From the NCBI RefSeq assembly GCF_002237655.1, contig NZ_NOKT01000011.1:182176-246175 (forward strand): a DNA stretch of 64,000 nt. The letters are read 5' to 3'. Below, in pieces: positions 32,504 to 40,419 of this stretch. A program made the position numbers and the translations under genes. The stretch is from Streptomyces sp. XY006. GTDB lineage: Bacteria; Actinomycetota; Actinomycetes; Streptomycetales; Streptomycetaceae. Numbering within the stretch: position 1 is the first letter of the stretch; each line of letters starts with the position of its first letter. Under the pieces are notes generated by a model. That model was not told the DNA's origin. It was given only the letters and a program-made list of their open reading frames with translations, and did no database searches.

Positions 32504-33124
32504 ATGGCGAAGTACTACGACGTGCACCCCGACAACCCCCAGCCGCGCACCATCGGCCAGATCGCCGACAGCATCCGCGCGGACGCCCTTGTCGCCTACC
32601 CCACGGACTCCTGTTACGCACTGGGCTGCCGCCTGGGCAGCCGGGACGGCATCGACCGCATCCGCGCGATCCGCAAGCTCGACGACCGGCACCACTTCAC
32701 TCTCGTGTGCCAGGACTTCGCGCAGCTCGGCCAGTTCGTGCGCATCGACAACGACGTGTTCCGCGCGATCAAGGCGTCGACGCCCGGCAGCTACACGTTC
32801 ATCCTGCCCGCGACCCGGGAGGTGCCGCGCATGCTGCAGCACCCCAAGAAGAAGACCGTCGGGGTGCGGATCCCCGACCACGTCGTCACCCAGGCCCTGC
32901 TGGCCGAGCTCGGCGAGCCGCTGCTGTCCAGCACCCTGCTGCTGCCCGGCCAGGACGAGCCGATGACGCAGGGCTGGGAGATCAAGGACGAGCTCGACCA
33001 CGTCCTGGACGCGGTGGTCGACTCCGGTGAGTGCGGCACCGAGCCGACGACGGTCGTCGACTTCTCCGGCGGGGAGGCCGAGATCGTGCGGCGGGGCGCG
33101 GGCGACACCTCACGGTTCGAGTAA
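32504..33124 (+). CDS. YrdC/Sua5-family protein (threonylcarbamoyl-AMP synthase-like)
   Basis: A 206-residue protein, ATG at 32504. The motifs DALVAYPTDSCYALGCRLGS, RIRAIRKLDDRHHFTLVCQD and PGSYTFILPATREVPR match the YrdC/Sua5 fold that makes threonylcarbamoyl adenylate for tRNA t6A. LLSSTLLLPGQDEPM and KKTVGVRIPDH are likewise typical. It lacks the C-terminal Sua5 domain, which is normal for YrdC-type proteins. Streptomycetes often have a second copy, and this one may be non-essential. A TAAGCT -10-like sequence 7 bp upstream of the ATG suggests a leaderless mRNA. Confidence 0.88.
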   Translation: MAKYYDVHPDNPQPRTIGQIADSIRADALVAYPTDSCYALGCRLGSRDGIDRIRAIRKLDDRHHFTLVCQDFAQLGQFVRIDNDVFRAIKASTPGSYTFILPATREVPRMLQHPKKKTVGVRIPDHVVTQALLAELGEPLLSSTLLLPGQDEPMTQGWEIKDELDHVLDAVVDSGECGTEPTTVVDFSGGEAEIVRRGAGDTSRFE

Positions 33125-33274
33125 AGGGCGCCCCAAGGGCCGTTCAGGCGCGGGCAGTCGGGCCGGGGGCGGGGGGAAGGCCCCGGGAACGCCGTGCCAC
33201 GATGGCGGGGATCCGCCCGGTCACGCGGACGGGTTCCCGGCCCCCACCCCACCCCGCAGAGAGGCAGCGCAGTC

Positions 33275-34030
33275 ATGACCGCCGTACAGGGAACCGACGT
33301 CGACATCCCCACCGGGGACGGCACCGCCGACGCCTACCTGGCCCACCCGGACGACGGGGCCGCCCACCCGGCCGTCCTGGTCTTCATGGACGCCTTCGGC
33401 CTGCGTCCGAACCTGCGGTCCATGGCGGACCGGCTGGCCGGCGAGGGGTACACGGTGCTGGTGCCCAACCTGTTCCACCGCGCCGGACGCGCCCCGCTGT
33501 TCGACCTGCCCGAGTTCATCGATCCCGGAGCACGTCCGGGGGTGTTCGAGCGGATCACGCCGGTCATGCGGACCCTGACGGACGAGCTGGCGATGCGGGA
33601 CACCGGTGCGTATCTGCGCTGGCTGGCCGAGTCGCCCGTGGCGGCCGGCGGTCCGGTGGCGCTGACCGGCTACTGCATGGGCGCCCGGCTGTCGCTGCTG
33701 ACCGCGGGCACCTACCCGGAGCGGGTCGCGGCGGCGGCCGGTTTCCACGGCGGGCGGCTGGCGACGGACACGCCCGACAGCCCGCACCTGGTGGCCGGCA
33801 AGGTCACCGCCGAGCTGTACTTCGGCCATGCCGACCAGGACCCGTCGCTGCCGCCGGAGCAGATCGAGCGTCTGGAGGAGGCCCTGACCGCGGCGGGCGT
33901 GCGGCACCGCTGCGAGGTGTACACCGGCGCGCCGCACGGTTTCACCCAGGCCGACACGGCGGCCTACCACGAGGAGGGCGACCGGCGGCACTGGGCGGCG
34001 CTGCTGGACCTGCTGAAGCGCACCTTCTGA
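33275..34030 (+). CDS. Dienelactone hydrolase-family protein
   Basis: A 251-residue alpha/beta hydrolase, ATG at 33275 with a GAGAGG upstream. The nucleophile cysteine lies in ALTGYCMGARLSLL (G-x-C-x-G), the acid in YFGHADQDPSLP and the catalytic histidine in TGAPHGFTQ. MDAFGLRPNLRSMADRLAGEGYTVLVPNLFHR is the conserved beta-helix region. DLH-type enzymes open lactones in aromatic degradation or hydrolyse other esters. No aromatic-degradation genes lie next to it, so its substrate is open. Confidence 0.9.
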   Translation: MTAVQGTDVDIPTGDGTADAYLAHPDDGAAHPAVLVFMDAFGLRPNLRSMADRLAGEGYTVLVPNLFHRAGRAPLFDLPEFIDPGARPGVFERITPVMRTLTDELAMRDTGAYLRWLAESPVAAGGPVALTGYCMGARLSLLTAGTYPERVAAAAGFHGGRLATDTPDSPHLVAGKVTAELYFGHADQDPSLPPEQIERLEEALTAAGVRHRCEVYTGAPHGFTQADTAAYHEEGDRRHWAALLDLLKRTF

Positions 34031-34151
34031 CCCCTTTCGCCGTGTGAGAGCCCGGGATCGAGCGCCCGGCCGGCGGCAAGGGCTTGCTCCGCGGGGTCCC
34101 TGCGCGTAGACCTTGCGGGACAGCAGCCGTGACTCTGGGGGGAGTTGGCGC

Positions 34152-34985
34152 ATGGACGGCACGGTCGAGGGGTTCCGCTACGGTGCGGTGACCCCGGTCG
34201 CGGCCTATCTGATGGCCTGTCTGGGAGGGGCGCTGGGCCTGCGGTGCATCGTGCGCTCGCTGCTCGGCGCGCGGTCGTGGAAGGCGGGCTGGCTGGCCCT
34301 GGGATCCGCCGCCATCGGGTGCGGCATCTGGACGATGCACTTCATCGCCATGATCGGCTTCCACGTGGAGGAGACCCGGGTCCGGTACGACACGGCCACG
34401 ACGGTGCTCAGTCTCGTCGTGGCCGTCGTCGTGGTCGGCGCCGGGGTGTTCACCGTCGGCCACCGCGGCCCGGGCGCGCGCACCCTGGCGGTGGCGGGGA
34501 GCGTCACCGGCCTCGGGATCGCCGGGATGCACTACCTGGGCATGGCGGCGATGCGGCTGAACGGCGACGTCCGCTACGACCCGTGGGGCGTCACGCTGTC
34601 GGTGCTGATCGCGATCGCCGCCGCGACCGCCGCCCTCTGGTCGGCCGTCACGGTCCGGGGCATGGGCACGAGTCTCGGCGCGAGCCTGGTGATGGGCATC
34701 GCGGTGTCCGGGATGCACTACACGGGCATGGCCGCCGTCCGGGTCCATGTGCACGACACCACGGGCGGGACGTGGGCCGGCGAGTCGCCGATGTCGTTGC
34801 TGCTGCCGATGCTGCTGGGGCCGGTCGTCTTCCTGCTGCTGGCCGCCGCCGTGGTGATGTTCGATCCGCTGCTGGTGCTGGGCGAGCGCCCGGCCGCACC
34901 CGGCCCCGGCACTCCGGCCGCCGCCTCCGCCGCGCCCTCGCGCCCTTCGTGGCACCGGCCGGCCCCGCCGCCGCGCGGGCGGTGA
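34152..34985 (+). CDS. MHYT-domain integral membrane sensor
   Basis: A 277-residue protein with seven predicted membrane helices, ATG at 34152 with a G-rich site upstream. Three MHYT motifs are visible: WTMHFIAM, AGMHYLGM and GMHYTGM. They are proposed to bind copper or sense diatomic gases. The C-terminal tail is short, Pro/Ala-rich and cytoplasmic. No GGDEF, EAL or kinase output is attached, so it must act through an unknown partner. It precedes a metallophosphoesterase on the same strand. Confidence 0.9.
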   Translation: MDGTVEGFRYGAVTPVAAYLMACLGGALGLRCIVRSLLGARSWKAGWLALGSAAIGCGIWTMHFIAMIGFHVEETRVRYDTATTVLSLVVAVVVVGAGVFTVGHRGPGARTLAVAGSVTGLGIAGMHYLGMAAMRLNGDVRYDPWGVTLSVLIAIAAATAALWSAVTVRGMGTSLGASLVMGIAVSGMHYTGMAAVRVHVHDTTGGTWAGESPMSLLLPMLLGPVVFLLLAAAVVMFDPLLVLGERPAAPGPGTPAAASAAPSRPSWHRPAPPPRGR

Positions 34986-35030
34986 GAACCCCCCGACTGC
35001 CTTGTCCCGCCCGGTTGTTACGGTGCACCG

Positions 35031-36536
35031 GTGCCCGACTCCTCACGTGACACCCCCGAAGGCGCCGGCTGGGGCTCCGCCCAACGCGGCGCGTATCAGC
35101 GGCTGTTGCCGCAGCGCACCGAGAAGATCTCCTGGCTGGACCCGCGCATGCTGTGGGCGGCCCGCAACGGCGTGCTGGCCTCCTGGTTCGGGGACCCCAC
35201 CGGCCGGATGCGGGCCCGCTGGGTGGCGCAGCGCGAGGCCGCCGGGGCACCGGCCGACAAGGTCGTCCGCCGCGACGACCCGGACCGGTTCTCCTTCCTG
35301 GTCATCGGCGACACCGGCGAGGGCGACGATCCCCAGTACGCCGTCGTGCCGGGCCTGCTGAAAGCCGGCGGGGACACCCGCTTCGCGGTCCTCGCCAGTG
35401 ACGTGATCTACCCGGTGGGCAGCGCGGACGACTACGGCCCCAAGTTCTTCCGCCCGTACCGCGACTACCCGGCGCCGATCTACGCGATTCCGGGCAACCA
35501 CGACTGGTACGAGGACCTCGGCGGGTTCATGCGGGTCTTCTGCGGCGACGCCCCGCCCCTGCCGCCCGAGGACCGGCCGCGCCCGCTGACCCGGGCCTGG
35601 CTGCGGTCGCTGCTGTGGCACCGGCCGCGTCCGGGCGACGGCGAGCACCTGGCCGAGGCCCGCGCGCTGCGTCCGGCCCCCGCCCAGCAGGCCGTCCAGC
35701 CGGGGCCGTACTGGGCGATCGACGCCGGGCCGGTCCGGATCGTCGGCATCGACACCGGTCTGCTCGGCACCGTCGACGCCGCGCAGGGCGCCTGGCTGCG
35801 CGAGGTCTCCGCGGGGCCCCGCCCGAAGATCCTGGTCACCGGTTCGCCGCTGTACGTGGACGGCCGGCACGAGCCGTGCGCGATCGAGGGCGGCGGCACC
35901 GTCGACGACATCGTCCGCGATCCGGCGCACCACTACGTGGCGGCGATCGGCGGCGACATCCACAACTACCAGCGCTATCCCGTCCGGCTGGACGACGGGC
36001 GCACGCTCCAGTACGTCGTGGCGGGCGGCGGCGGGGCGTTCATGCACGCCACCCACACCATCCCGCGCGTCGACGTCGCCGGCGTCACCGAGGACGACTT
36101 CCGCTGCTATCCGCTGCGCGGCGACTCCCTGGCGTTCTACAGCCGGCTCTACGGCCGCCGGCTGCGGCTGCGCCGCTTCTTCACGCTCACCGAGGCGGAG
36201 GCGACGGCCTTGATCGCCGAGCGGCTCGGCATCCGGCCCGCGCGCACCCCGGGAACACCGGCCCGCGTCACCCGGCGGGCCCGGCTGGTCGCGGGGCTGC
36301 TCGGCACCGGCAGCCGCCCCGACAAGGCCAGACGGTTCCGGCTGCCGGTGCGGAAGATCTACACGTCGTTGTTCTCGCCGAGCTCGGCCACGTACAGCCC
36401 GCCGTTCTTCAAGTGCTTCCTGCGGCTGGACGTCTCGCCGGAGTCGGTCCGGCTGCGCTGCTACGCGGCCACCGGCAACCGCGCCCAGGAACTCGACCCG
36501 CCGGTCGAGGACGAGGTGACGATCCCGCTGCGCTGA
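35031..36536 (+). CDS. Calcineurin-like metallophosphoesterase
   Basis: A 501-residue protein with GTG at 35031. The metal-binding motifs are FLVIGDTGEGDDP (replacing DxH), AIPGNHDWYEDL (GNHD), and GGDIHNYQRYP (GGHxH-like with Asp). There is a long insert around residues 180-220 and a C-terminal domain of about 130 residues. No signal peptide, so it is cytoplasmic or membrane-attached through partners. A TACGGT element lies 7 bp upstream of the GTG with no ribosome-binding site, suggesting a leaderless transcript. Substrate unknown. Confidence 0.86.
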   Translation: MPDSSRDTPEGAGWGSAQRGAYQRLLPQRTEKISWLDPRMLWAARNGVLASWFGDPTGRMRARWVAQREAAGAPADKVVRRDDPDRFSFLVIGDTGEGDDPQYAVVPGLLKAGGDTRFAVLASDVIYPVGSADDYGPKFFRPYRDYPAPIYAIPGNHDWYEDLGGFMRVFCGDAPPLPPEDRPRPLTRAWLRSLLWHRPRPGDGEHLAEARALRPAPAQQAVQPGPYWAIDAGPVRIVGIDTGLLGTVDAAQGAWLREVSAGPRPKILVTGSPLYVDGRHEPCAIEGGGTVDDIVRDPAHHYVAAIGGDIHNYQRYPVRLDDGRTLQYVVAGGGGAFMHATHTIPRVDVAGVTEDDFRCYPLRGDSLAFYSRLYGRRLRLRRFFTLTEAEATALIAERLGIRPARTPGTPARVTRRARLVAGLLGTGSRPDKARRFRLPVRKIYTSLFSPSSATYSPPFFKCFLRLDVSPESVRLRCYAATGNRAQELDPPVEDEVTIPLR

Positions 36537-36615
36537 CCTCGCCGGACGGGAACAGGGAGAGCCACCGCCGGGTTGGCACAGCCGGACACATGGAAGGTTC
36601 GATGAGGGAGGGCCC

Positions 36616-37644
36616 GTGCCACCGACTCCGCGACCGCTGCGCAAGCTGGGTTTCCTGACCATCGGCCTGTTCGACGAGCGGGATCCGCGCCGGGGGCACG
36701 AGTCGACGCTGGAGATCATCGAGCTGGGCGAGCGGCTCGGCTTCGACAGCGCGTGGGTGCGCCACCGCCACCTCCAGTACGGCATCTCCTCCCCCGTCGC
36801 CGTCCTGGCCGCGGCCACGCAGCGCACCCGCCGCATCGAGCTCGGCACGGCCGTCACCCCGCTCGGCTGGGAGAACCCGCTGCGGCTGGCGGAGGACCTG
36901 GCCACCGTCGACCTGCTGTCCGGCGGGCGTCTCAACCCCGGTGTGAGCGTGGGCCCGCCGATGCATTTCGACGAGGTCAGGGGCGCCCTCTACCCGGACA
37001 CGGCCGACGCCGAGGACTTCGGGTACGGGCGGGTGGAGCGGCTGCTGCGCTTCGTGCGGGGCGAGCCGGCGACGGACTTCAGCGGTGTGGAGGGTTTCGA
37101 GACCTTTTCGGACCGGGTGCAGCCGCACTCCGCCGGTCTCGGCCGGCGCCTGTGGTACGGCGGCGGCAGCCTGCGCTCGGCCCGGTGGGCGGGCGAGCAC
37201 GGCATGAACCTCCTCACCAGCAGCGTCGTGAAGGCGGAGAAGCCCGAGGGGCCCTGGGACTTCGCGGAGATTCAGGCGGCCCAGATCCGCGCCTTCCGGG
37301 CCGCCCACCCCGACGGCGAGGCCGCCCGGGTCTCGCAGGGCCTGGTGGTGATCCCGACGGACTCCGCCTCGCCCGGACAGCGGGCCCCGTACGCGGAGTA
37401 CGCCGAGCGGCGCACCCCGCGCACCGCGGAGCCACAGGGCCCGGCGCGGCTGCTGTTCGCGCCGGACCTGGTGGGCACCTCGGCGGAGCTCGCCGAGCGG
37501 CTGCAGGCGCACGCCGGGTTCCGGGAGGTGGAGGAGGTGGCGTTCGCGCTGCCGTTCACCTTCGAGCACGAGGACTATGTGCAGATCCTCACCGACATGG
37601 CGACGAAGCTCGCCCCGGCGCTGGGCTGGCGCCCTGCCGGCTGA
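36616..37644 (+). CDS. Luciferase-like (LLM) flavin-dependent oxidoreductase
   Basis: A 342-residue TIM-barrel enzyme of the bacterial luciferase superfamily, GTG at 36616 behind GAGGGAGG. Family features include the barrel start KLGFLTIGLFDE, IELGERLGFDSAWVRHRH, RRIELGTAVTPLGWENPLRLAEDLATVDLLSGGRL and LWYGGGSLRSARWAGEHGMN. These enzymes use reduced flavin (FMNH2 or F420H2) to oxidise or desulfonate small molecules. A flavin reductase is not encoded nearby. Its stop lies 21 bp from a convergent TauD-family dioxygenase, hinting at shared sulfonate use. Confidence 0.9.
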   Translation: MPPTPRPLRKLGFLTIGLFDERDPRRGHESTLEIIELGERLGFDSAWVRHRHLQYGISSPVAVLAAATQRTRRIELGTAVTPLGWENPLRLAEDLATVDLLSGGRLNPGVSVGPPMHFDEVRGALYPDTADAEDFGYGRVERLLRFVRGEPATDFSGVEGFETFSDRVQPHSAGLGRRLWYGGGSLRSARWAGEHGMNLLTSSVVKAEKPEGPWDFAEIQAAQIRAFRAAHPDGEAARVSQGLVVIPTDSASPGQRAPYAEYAERRTPRTAEPQGPARLLFAPDLVGTSAELAERLQAHAGFREVEEVAFALPFTFEHEDYVQILTDMATKLAPALGWRPAG

Positions 37645-37665
37645 CGCGCCCTGCCGTCCGAGGCG

Positions 37666-38640
37666 TCACCAGCGCCCGGGCTCGCTCCCGGTGATCGCCT
37701 CCGACGGCGTGCCGTCCACCCCGGCCGGCACGTCCCCGGCGAGCATCACGCGGTGCATGATCCGCGGATGGTCGAGGTGGCCGGTGTCGCCCGGGGCCAG
37801 GTGCATGGTGGCGCGGTTGTCCCAGAACGCCACGCTGCCCGGCTCCCAGCGGAACCGGACGGTGTACTCGGGCCGGACCGCCTGCTCCAGCAGCAGCTCC
37901 AGGATCGCGCCGCTCTCGGGCCGGGAGAGGCCGGCGATCTGCTCGACGTAGTAGCCGTTGACGTACAGGATCCGCTCGCCCGTCTCGGGGTGGACACGCA
38001 CCAGCGGGTGCAGCGAGGCGACCTGGCGGTCCAGCAGGTGTCGGACGTAGGCGTCGTCGCCGGGCCGGGGCTGGTAGCCGACGCCGAGCCGGTGCTCGGC
38101 ACGCATCCCGTCGGCGAACGCCCGCAGCGGCGCCGAGAGCCCGGCGTAGGCGGCCGCCAGGTTCGCCCAGGTGGTGTCGCCCCCGTAGGGCGGGACGGTC
38201 TCGGCGCGCAGGATCGTCGCGGCGGGCGGGTCGACGCGGGCGCCGTGGTCGCAGTGCCAGCCGCGCAGCAGGGTGTGGCGGCGCCGCCGCAGCCACTCGT
38301 CGTGCTCCATGCCGAACCGTCCGCCCAGCTCCAGCCGGTCGGCGGTCGTCTCGATCTCCGGGAAGTCCGGCGGTGAGGCCCTGCCGCGGCGCGGCAGCAC
38401 CACCGGCTCCCCGAACCGCCGCGCGAACGCCACGTGCCCGGCGTGGTCCAGCCGCTGGCCGCGGAAGAACACGACCTTCCACCGCAGCACCGCCGCCCTG
38501 ATCGCGGCGACGACGGTGTCGTCGAGGTCGCCGGCCAGGTCGACGCCGTGGATTTCGGCGCCGATGTACCCGGCGACCGGCTTCACCTCCAGCCCCGCGT
38601 CCGGCACCGCCTCGTCCGTCGTCCGGCTGTCCGTCGTCAT
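37666..38640 (-). CDS. TauD/TfdA-family Fe(II)/2-oxoglutarate dioxygenase
   Basis: A 324-residue protein, ATG at 38640 with GGAG upstream. The core begins VKPVAGYIGAEIHGVDL and KVVFFRGQ. The Fe(II)-binding facial triad is visible as GWHCDHG (HxD) and a distal His in DNRATMHLAPGD. The 2-oxoglutarate-binding Arg lies in RIMHRVML. TauD enzymes release sulfite from taurine or act on other alkylsulfonates or halogenated acids. Substrate cannot be read from sequence. The convergent monooxygenase supports sulfonate metabolism, but the sulfonate ABC transporter is absent from this window. Confidence 0.92.
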   Translation of the reverse strand: MTTDSRTTDEAVPDAGLEVKPVAGYIGAEIHGVDLAGDLDDTVVAAIRAAVLRWKVVFFRGQRLDHAGHVAFARRFGEPVVLPRRGRASPPDFPEIETTADRLELGGRFGMEHDEWLRRRRHTLLRGWHCDHGARVDPPAATILRAETVPPYGGDTTWANLAAAYAGLSAPLRAFADGMRAEHRLGVGYQPRPGDDAYVRHLLDRQVASLHPLVRVHPETGERILYVNGYYVEQIAGLSRPESGAILELLLEQAVRPEYTVRFRWEPGSVAFWDNRATMHLAPGDTGHLDHPRIMHRVMLAGDVPAGVDGTPSEAITGSEPGRW

Positions 38641-38714
38641 GCGCACTCCGCTGGTCGTGGGCCAGGTCCGTCCCGAAGATCGTGACAGCGATCCCCGCCG
38701 GTGGCGACACCGCC

Positions 38715-40259
38715 TCACACGGTGAACTCCCGGATCACCACGTCCCGGAACACCGCCCTGCCCTCCATGGTGAACAGCGCGAGCCCGGTGTCCACCAGGT
38801 AGGGGAAGGCCGCGGACGAGTGCGTGTACCGGCCGTCGTCCACGAACATCTCCACGGACGTGCGGTCCACCAGGATCCGCAGCCGTACCGTGCGCCGGGC
38901 CGGGTCGAAGGGGCTGCGGCTCTCCTGGAAGCGGCCGGTCATGTCGGGCGACACCGAGGGTCCGCGGTTGAGGAACGCGTAGTCCCGGTGGAACCCCGCG
39001 TCGATGTGCCGCACCCCGTCCGGGGAGCGCCTGAGCTGCAGTCCGGCGCCCGCGAGCTGCTCCCAGGTGATCTCGCAGCTCACTTCGTAGGCGGTGCCGC
39101 GGTGGCCGAGGATCCGGGTGCCCTCCACCGCCAGGTCGCCGAGCCGCACCGTGCGCGAGACGTACCTCTCGAGCGCGGCGACCGGCCGGGACGACAGGTG
39201 GTACGCGCCGTCGCCCCCACGCTTCAGGGTCACCTCCCGGACGATCGAGTCCGTGCCGTTGAAGCCGTCGCTGTCGATGGTGGGCGTGATGTGGGCGTAG
39301 TCCCAGTTGTTGAGCCAGCCGATCGCGTACCGGGTGCTGTCGTCGACCGTGCCGTCGGCGGCGTGCCGGTCGAAGGTGACGGCCCCGTACCAGTCCCAGC
39401 CGTGGTCGAGCCACTGCGGAGCGGCCGCGTCGGCGGTGAAGGCGGTGCCGTCGAAGGTGCCCGTCCAGTACGCGTAGGTGTTCGGCAGCCCGGCGCCCTT
39501 GCCGTTGGCGCTCACGCCCAGCACCCACTTCACCGTGCCGTCCGCGGCCCGGATCCGGAACAGGTCGGGGCACTCCAGCACCCCGATGCCGCCGCGCACG
39601 AAACCGCTCGTGTAGGTCCAGGACTTGAGGTCGGCGGAGGTGTAGAAGCCGACCTTGTCGTGCTCGGCGAGGGTCATCACCCACCGGCCGCGTTCCTCGT
39701 CGCGGATCACCTTCGGATCGCGGAAGTCGCGCACGCCGGGGTTGGGCAGCACCGGGTCGGTGCCGTACGGGGCGAACGTGCGGCCGCCGTCGGTGGAGTA
39801 GTACAGGTACTGCGCCTGGTCGGCCGGGCCGTCCTGCGGGGACATCGTCGCCAGGACCACCACGGCGCCCGCCCCGAAGCCCGCCGTGTTCCCGCTGTCG
39901 ACCACCGCCGAGCCCGACCAGACGTCGCCGTTGGGGGTCGTGTCCTTGGGCACGGCGATCCCCCGGTCGGTGAAGGAGACCAGGTCACGGCTCGTGGCCA
40001 GCCGCCAGGCGGTGCCGATCTCACCGGCGAGGTAGTCGGCGTTGTGCAGGTAGTAGTAGTGATACCGCCCGTCGATCCAGACCGGGCGCTGCGGATCGTT
40101 CTTCCACTGCCCGGGCACGGTGAAGTGGTACGCGGCGCGGTAGCTCGCGCCCACCGTGCGGGGCTTGGCCGCGGCCGGGCCCGCCGCGGGCAGCAGGGCT
40201 CCGGCGGCTCCCGCGGCCGGCCCGGCGAACAGCGCTCTCCTGGTGATCCCGCCCATCAC
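38715..40259 (-). CDS. Exported GH32 glycoside hydrolase (levanase/inulinase-type)
   Basis: A 514-residue protein with a Tat-type signal: MGGITRRALFAGPAAGAAGALLP and a likely cleavage after the AAA of GPAAAKP. GH32 motifs are present: WKNDPQRPVW with the nucleophile Asp, FRDPKV, and LECPDLF with the acid/base Glu. The C-terminal beta-sandwich carries RILVDRTSVEMFVDDGRY. These enzymes cleave fructans or sucrose outside the cell. It is divergent from the binding protein of a sugar ABC transporter, with operator-like sites between them. Substrate is most likely levan or inulin-type fructan. Confidence 0.92.
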   Translation of the reverse strand: MMGGITRRALFAGPAAGAAGALLPAAGPAAAKPRTVGASYRAAYHFTVPGQWKNDPQRPVWIDGRYHYYYLHNADYLAGEIGTAWRLATSRDLVSFTDRGIAVPKDTTPNGDVWSGSAVVDSGNTAGFGAGAVVVLATMSPQDGPADQAQYLYYSTDGGRTFAPYGTDPVLPNPGVRDFRDPKVIRDEERGRWVMTLAEHDKVGFYTSADLKSWTYTSGFVRGGIGVLECPDLFRIRAADGTVKWVLGVSANGKGAGLPNTYAYWTGTFDGTAFTADAAAPQWLDHGWDWYGAVTFDRHAADGTVDDSTRYAIGWLNNWDYAHITPTIDSDGFNGTDSIVREVTLKRGGDGAYHLSSRPVAALERYVSRTVRLGDLAVEGTRILGHRGTAYEVSCEITWEQLAGAGLQLRRSPDGVRHIDAGFHRDYAFLNRGPSVSPDMTGRFQESRSPFDPARRTVRLRILVDRTSVEMFVDDGRYTHSSAAFPYLVDTGLALFTMEGRAVFRDVVIREFTV

Positions 40260-40312
40260 AGACCTCGTCCCTCTCGTCGGAAACGGTGGCTCATGGGATC
40301 AGGACTTTCGGA

Positions 40313-40328
40313 CCTAACTCGTTAAAGG
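40313..40328. promoter_or_regulatory. LacI-type operator candidate, left copy
   Basis: CCTAACTCGTTAAAGG, which on the other strand contains TAACGAGTTAGG, matching the right copy's ACGAGTTAGG. It sits between the leftward -35-like TTGACC and the exported GH32 gene, so binding should block that promoter. Confidence 0.5.
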
Positions 40329-40345
40329 TCAAGCGGTCGCACGCC

Positions 40346-40374
40346 TTGACAGGTCTCCGCCGCGCTCACATCAT
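40346..40374 (+). promoter_or_regulatory. Vegetative promoter candidate of the ABC operon
   Basis: TTGACA at 40346-40351 and CATCAT at 40369-40374 with a 17-base spacer. The -35 is perfect, the -10 is weak. The expected start site is about 40 bases before the binding-protein ATG, just upstream of the right operator. Confidence 0.45.
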
Positions 40375-40393
40375 CTGGGGCATCAACCCACGG

Positions 40394-40407
40394 CTAACAC
40401 GAGTTAG
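40394..40407. promoter_or_regulatory. LacI-type operator candidate, right copy
   Basis: CTAACACGAGTTAG is an interrupted palindrome (CTAAC/GTTAG) in the expected transcript leader. It shares ACGAGTTAGG with the left copy in inverted orientation. The likely ligand is the LacI regulator encoded at 44993-46105. Confidence 0.55.
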
Positions 40408-40419
40408 GCCCCTGACACG

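Larger units (their letters stand above)
40260..40419. promoter_or_regulatory. Divergent fructan-locus promoter region
   Basis: 160 bases between the exported GH32 gene and the ABC binding-protein gene. It contains both operator-like sites (40313-40328 and 40394-40407), a rightward -35/-10 candidate, and a leftward -35-like TTGACC (complement of 40327-40332) that brackets the first operator. Confidence 0.6.
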
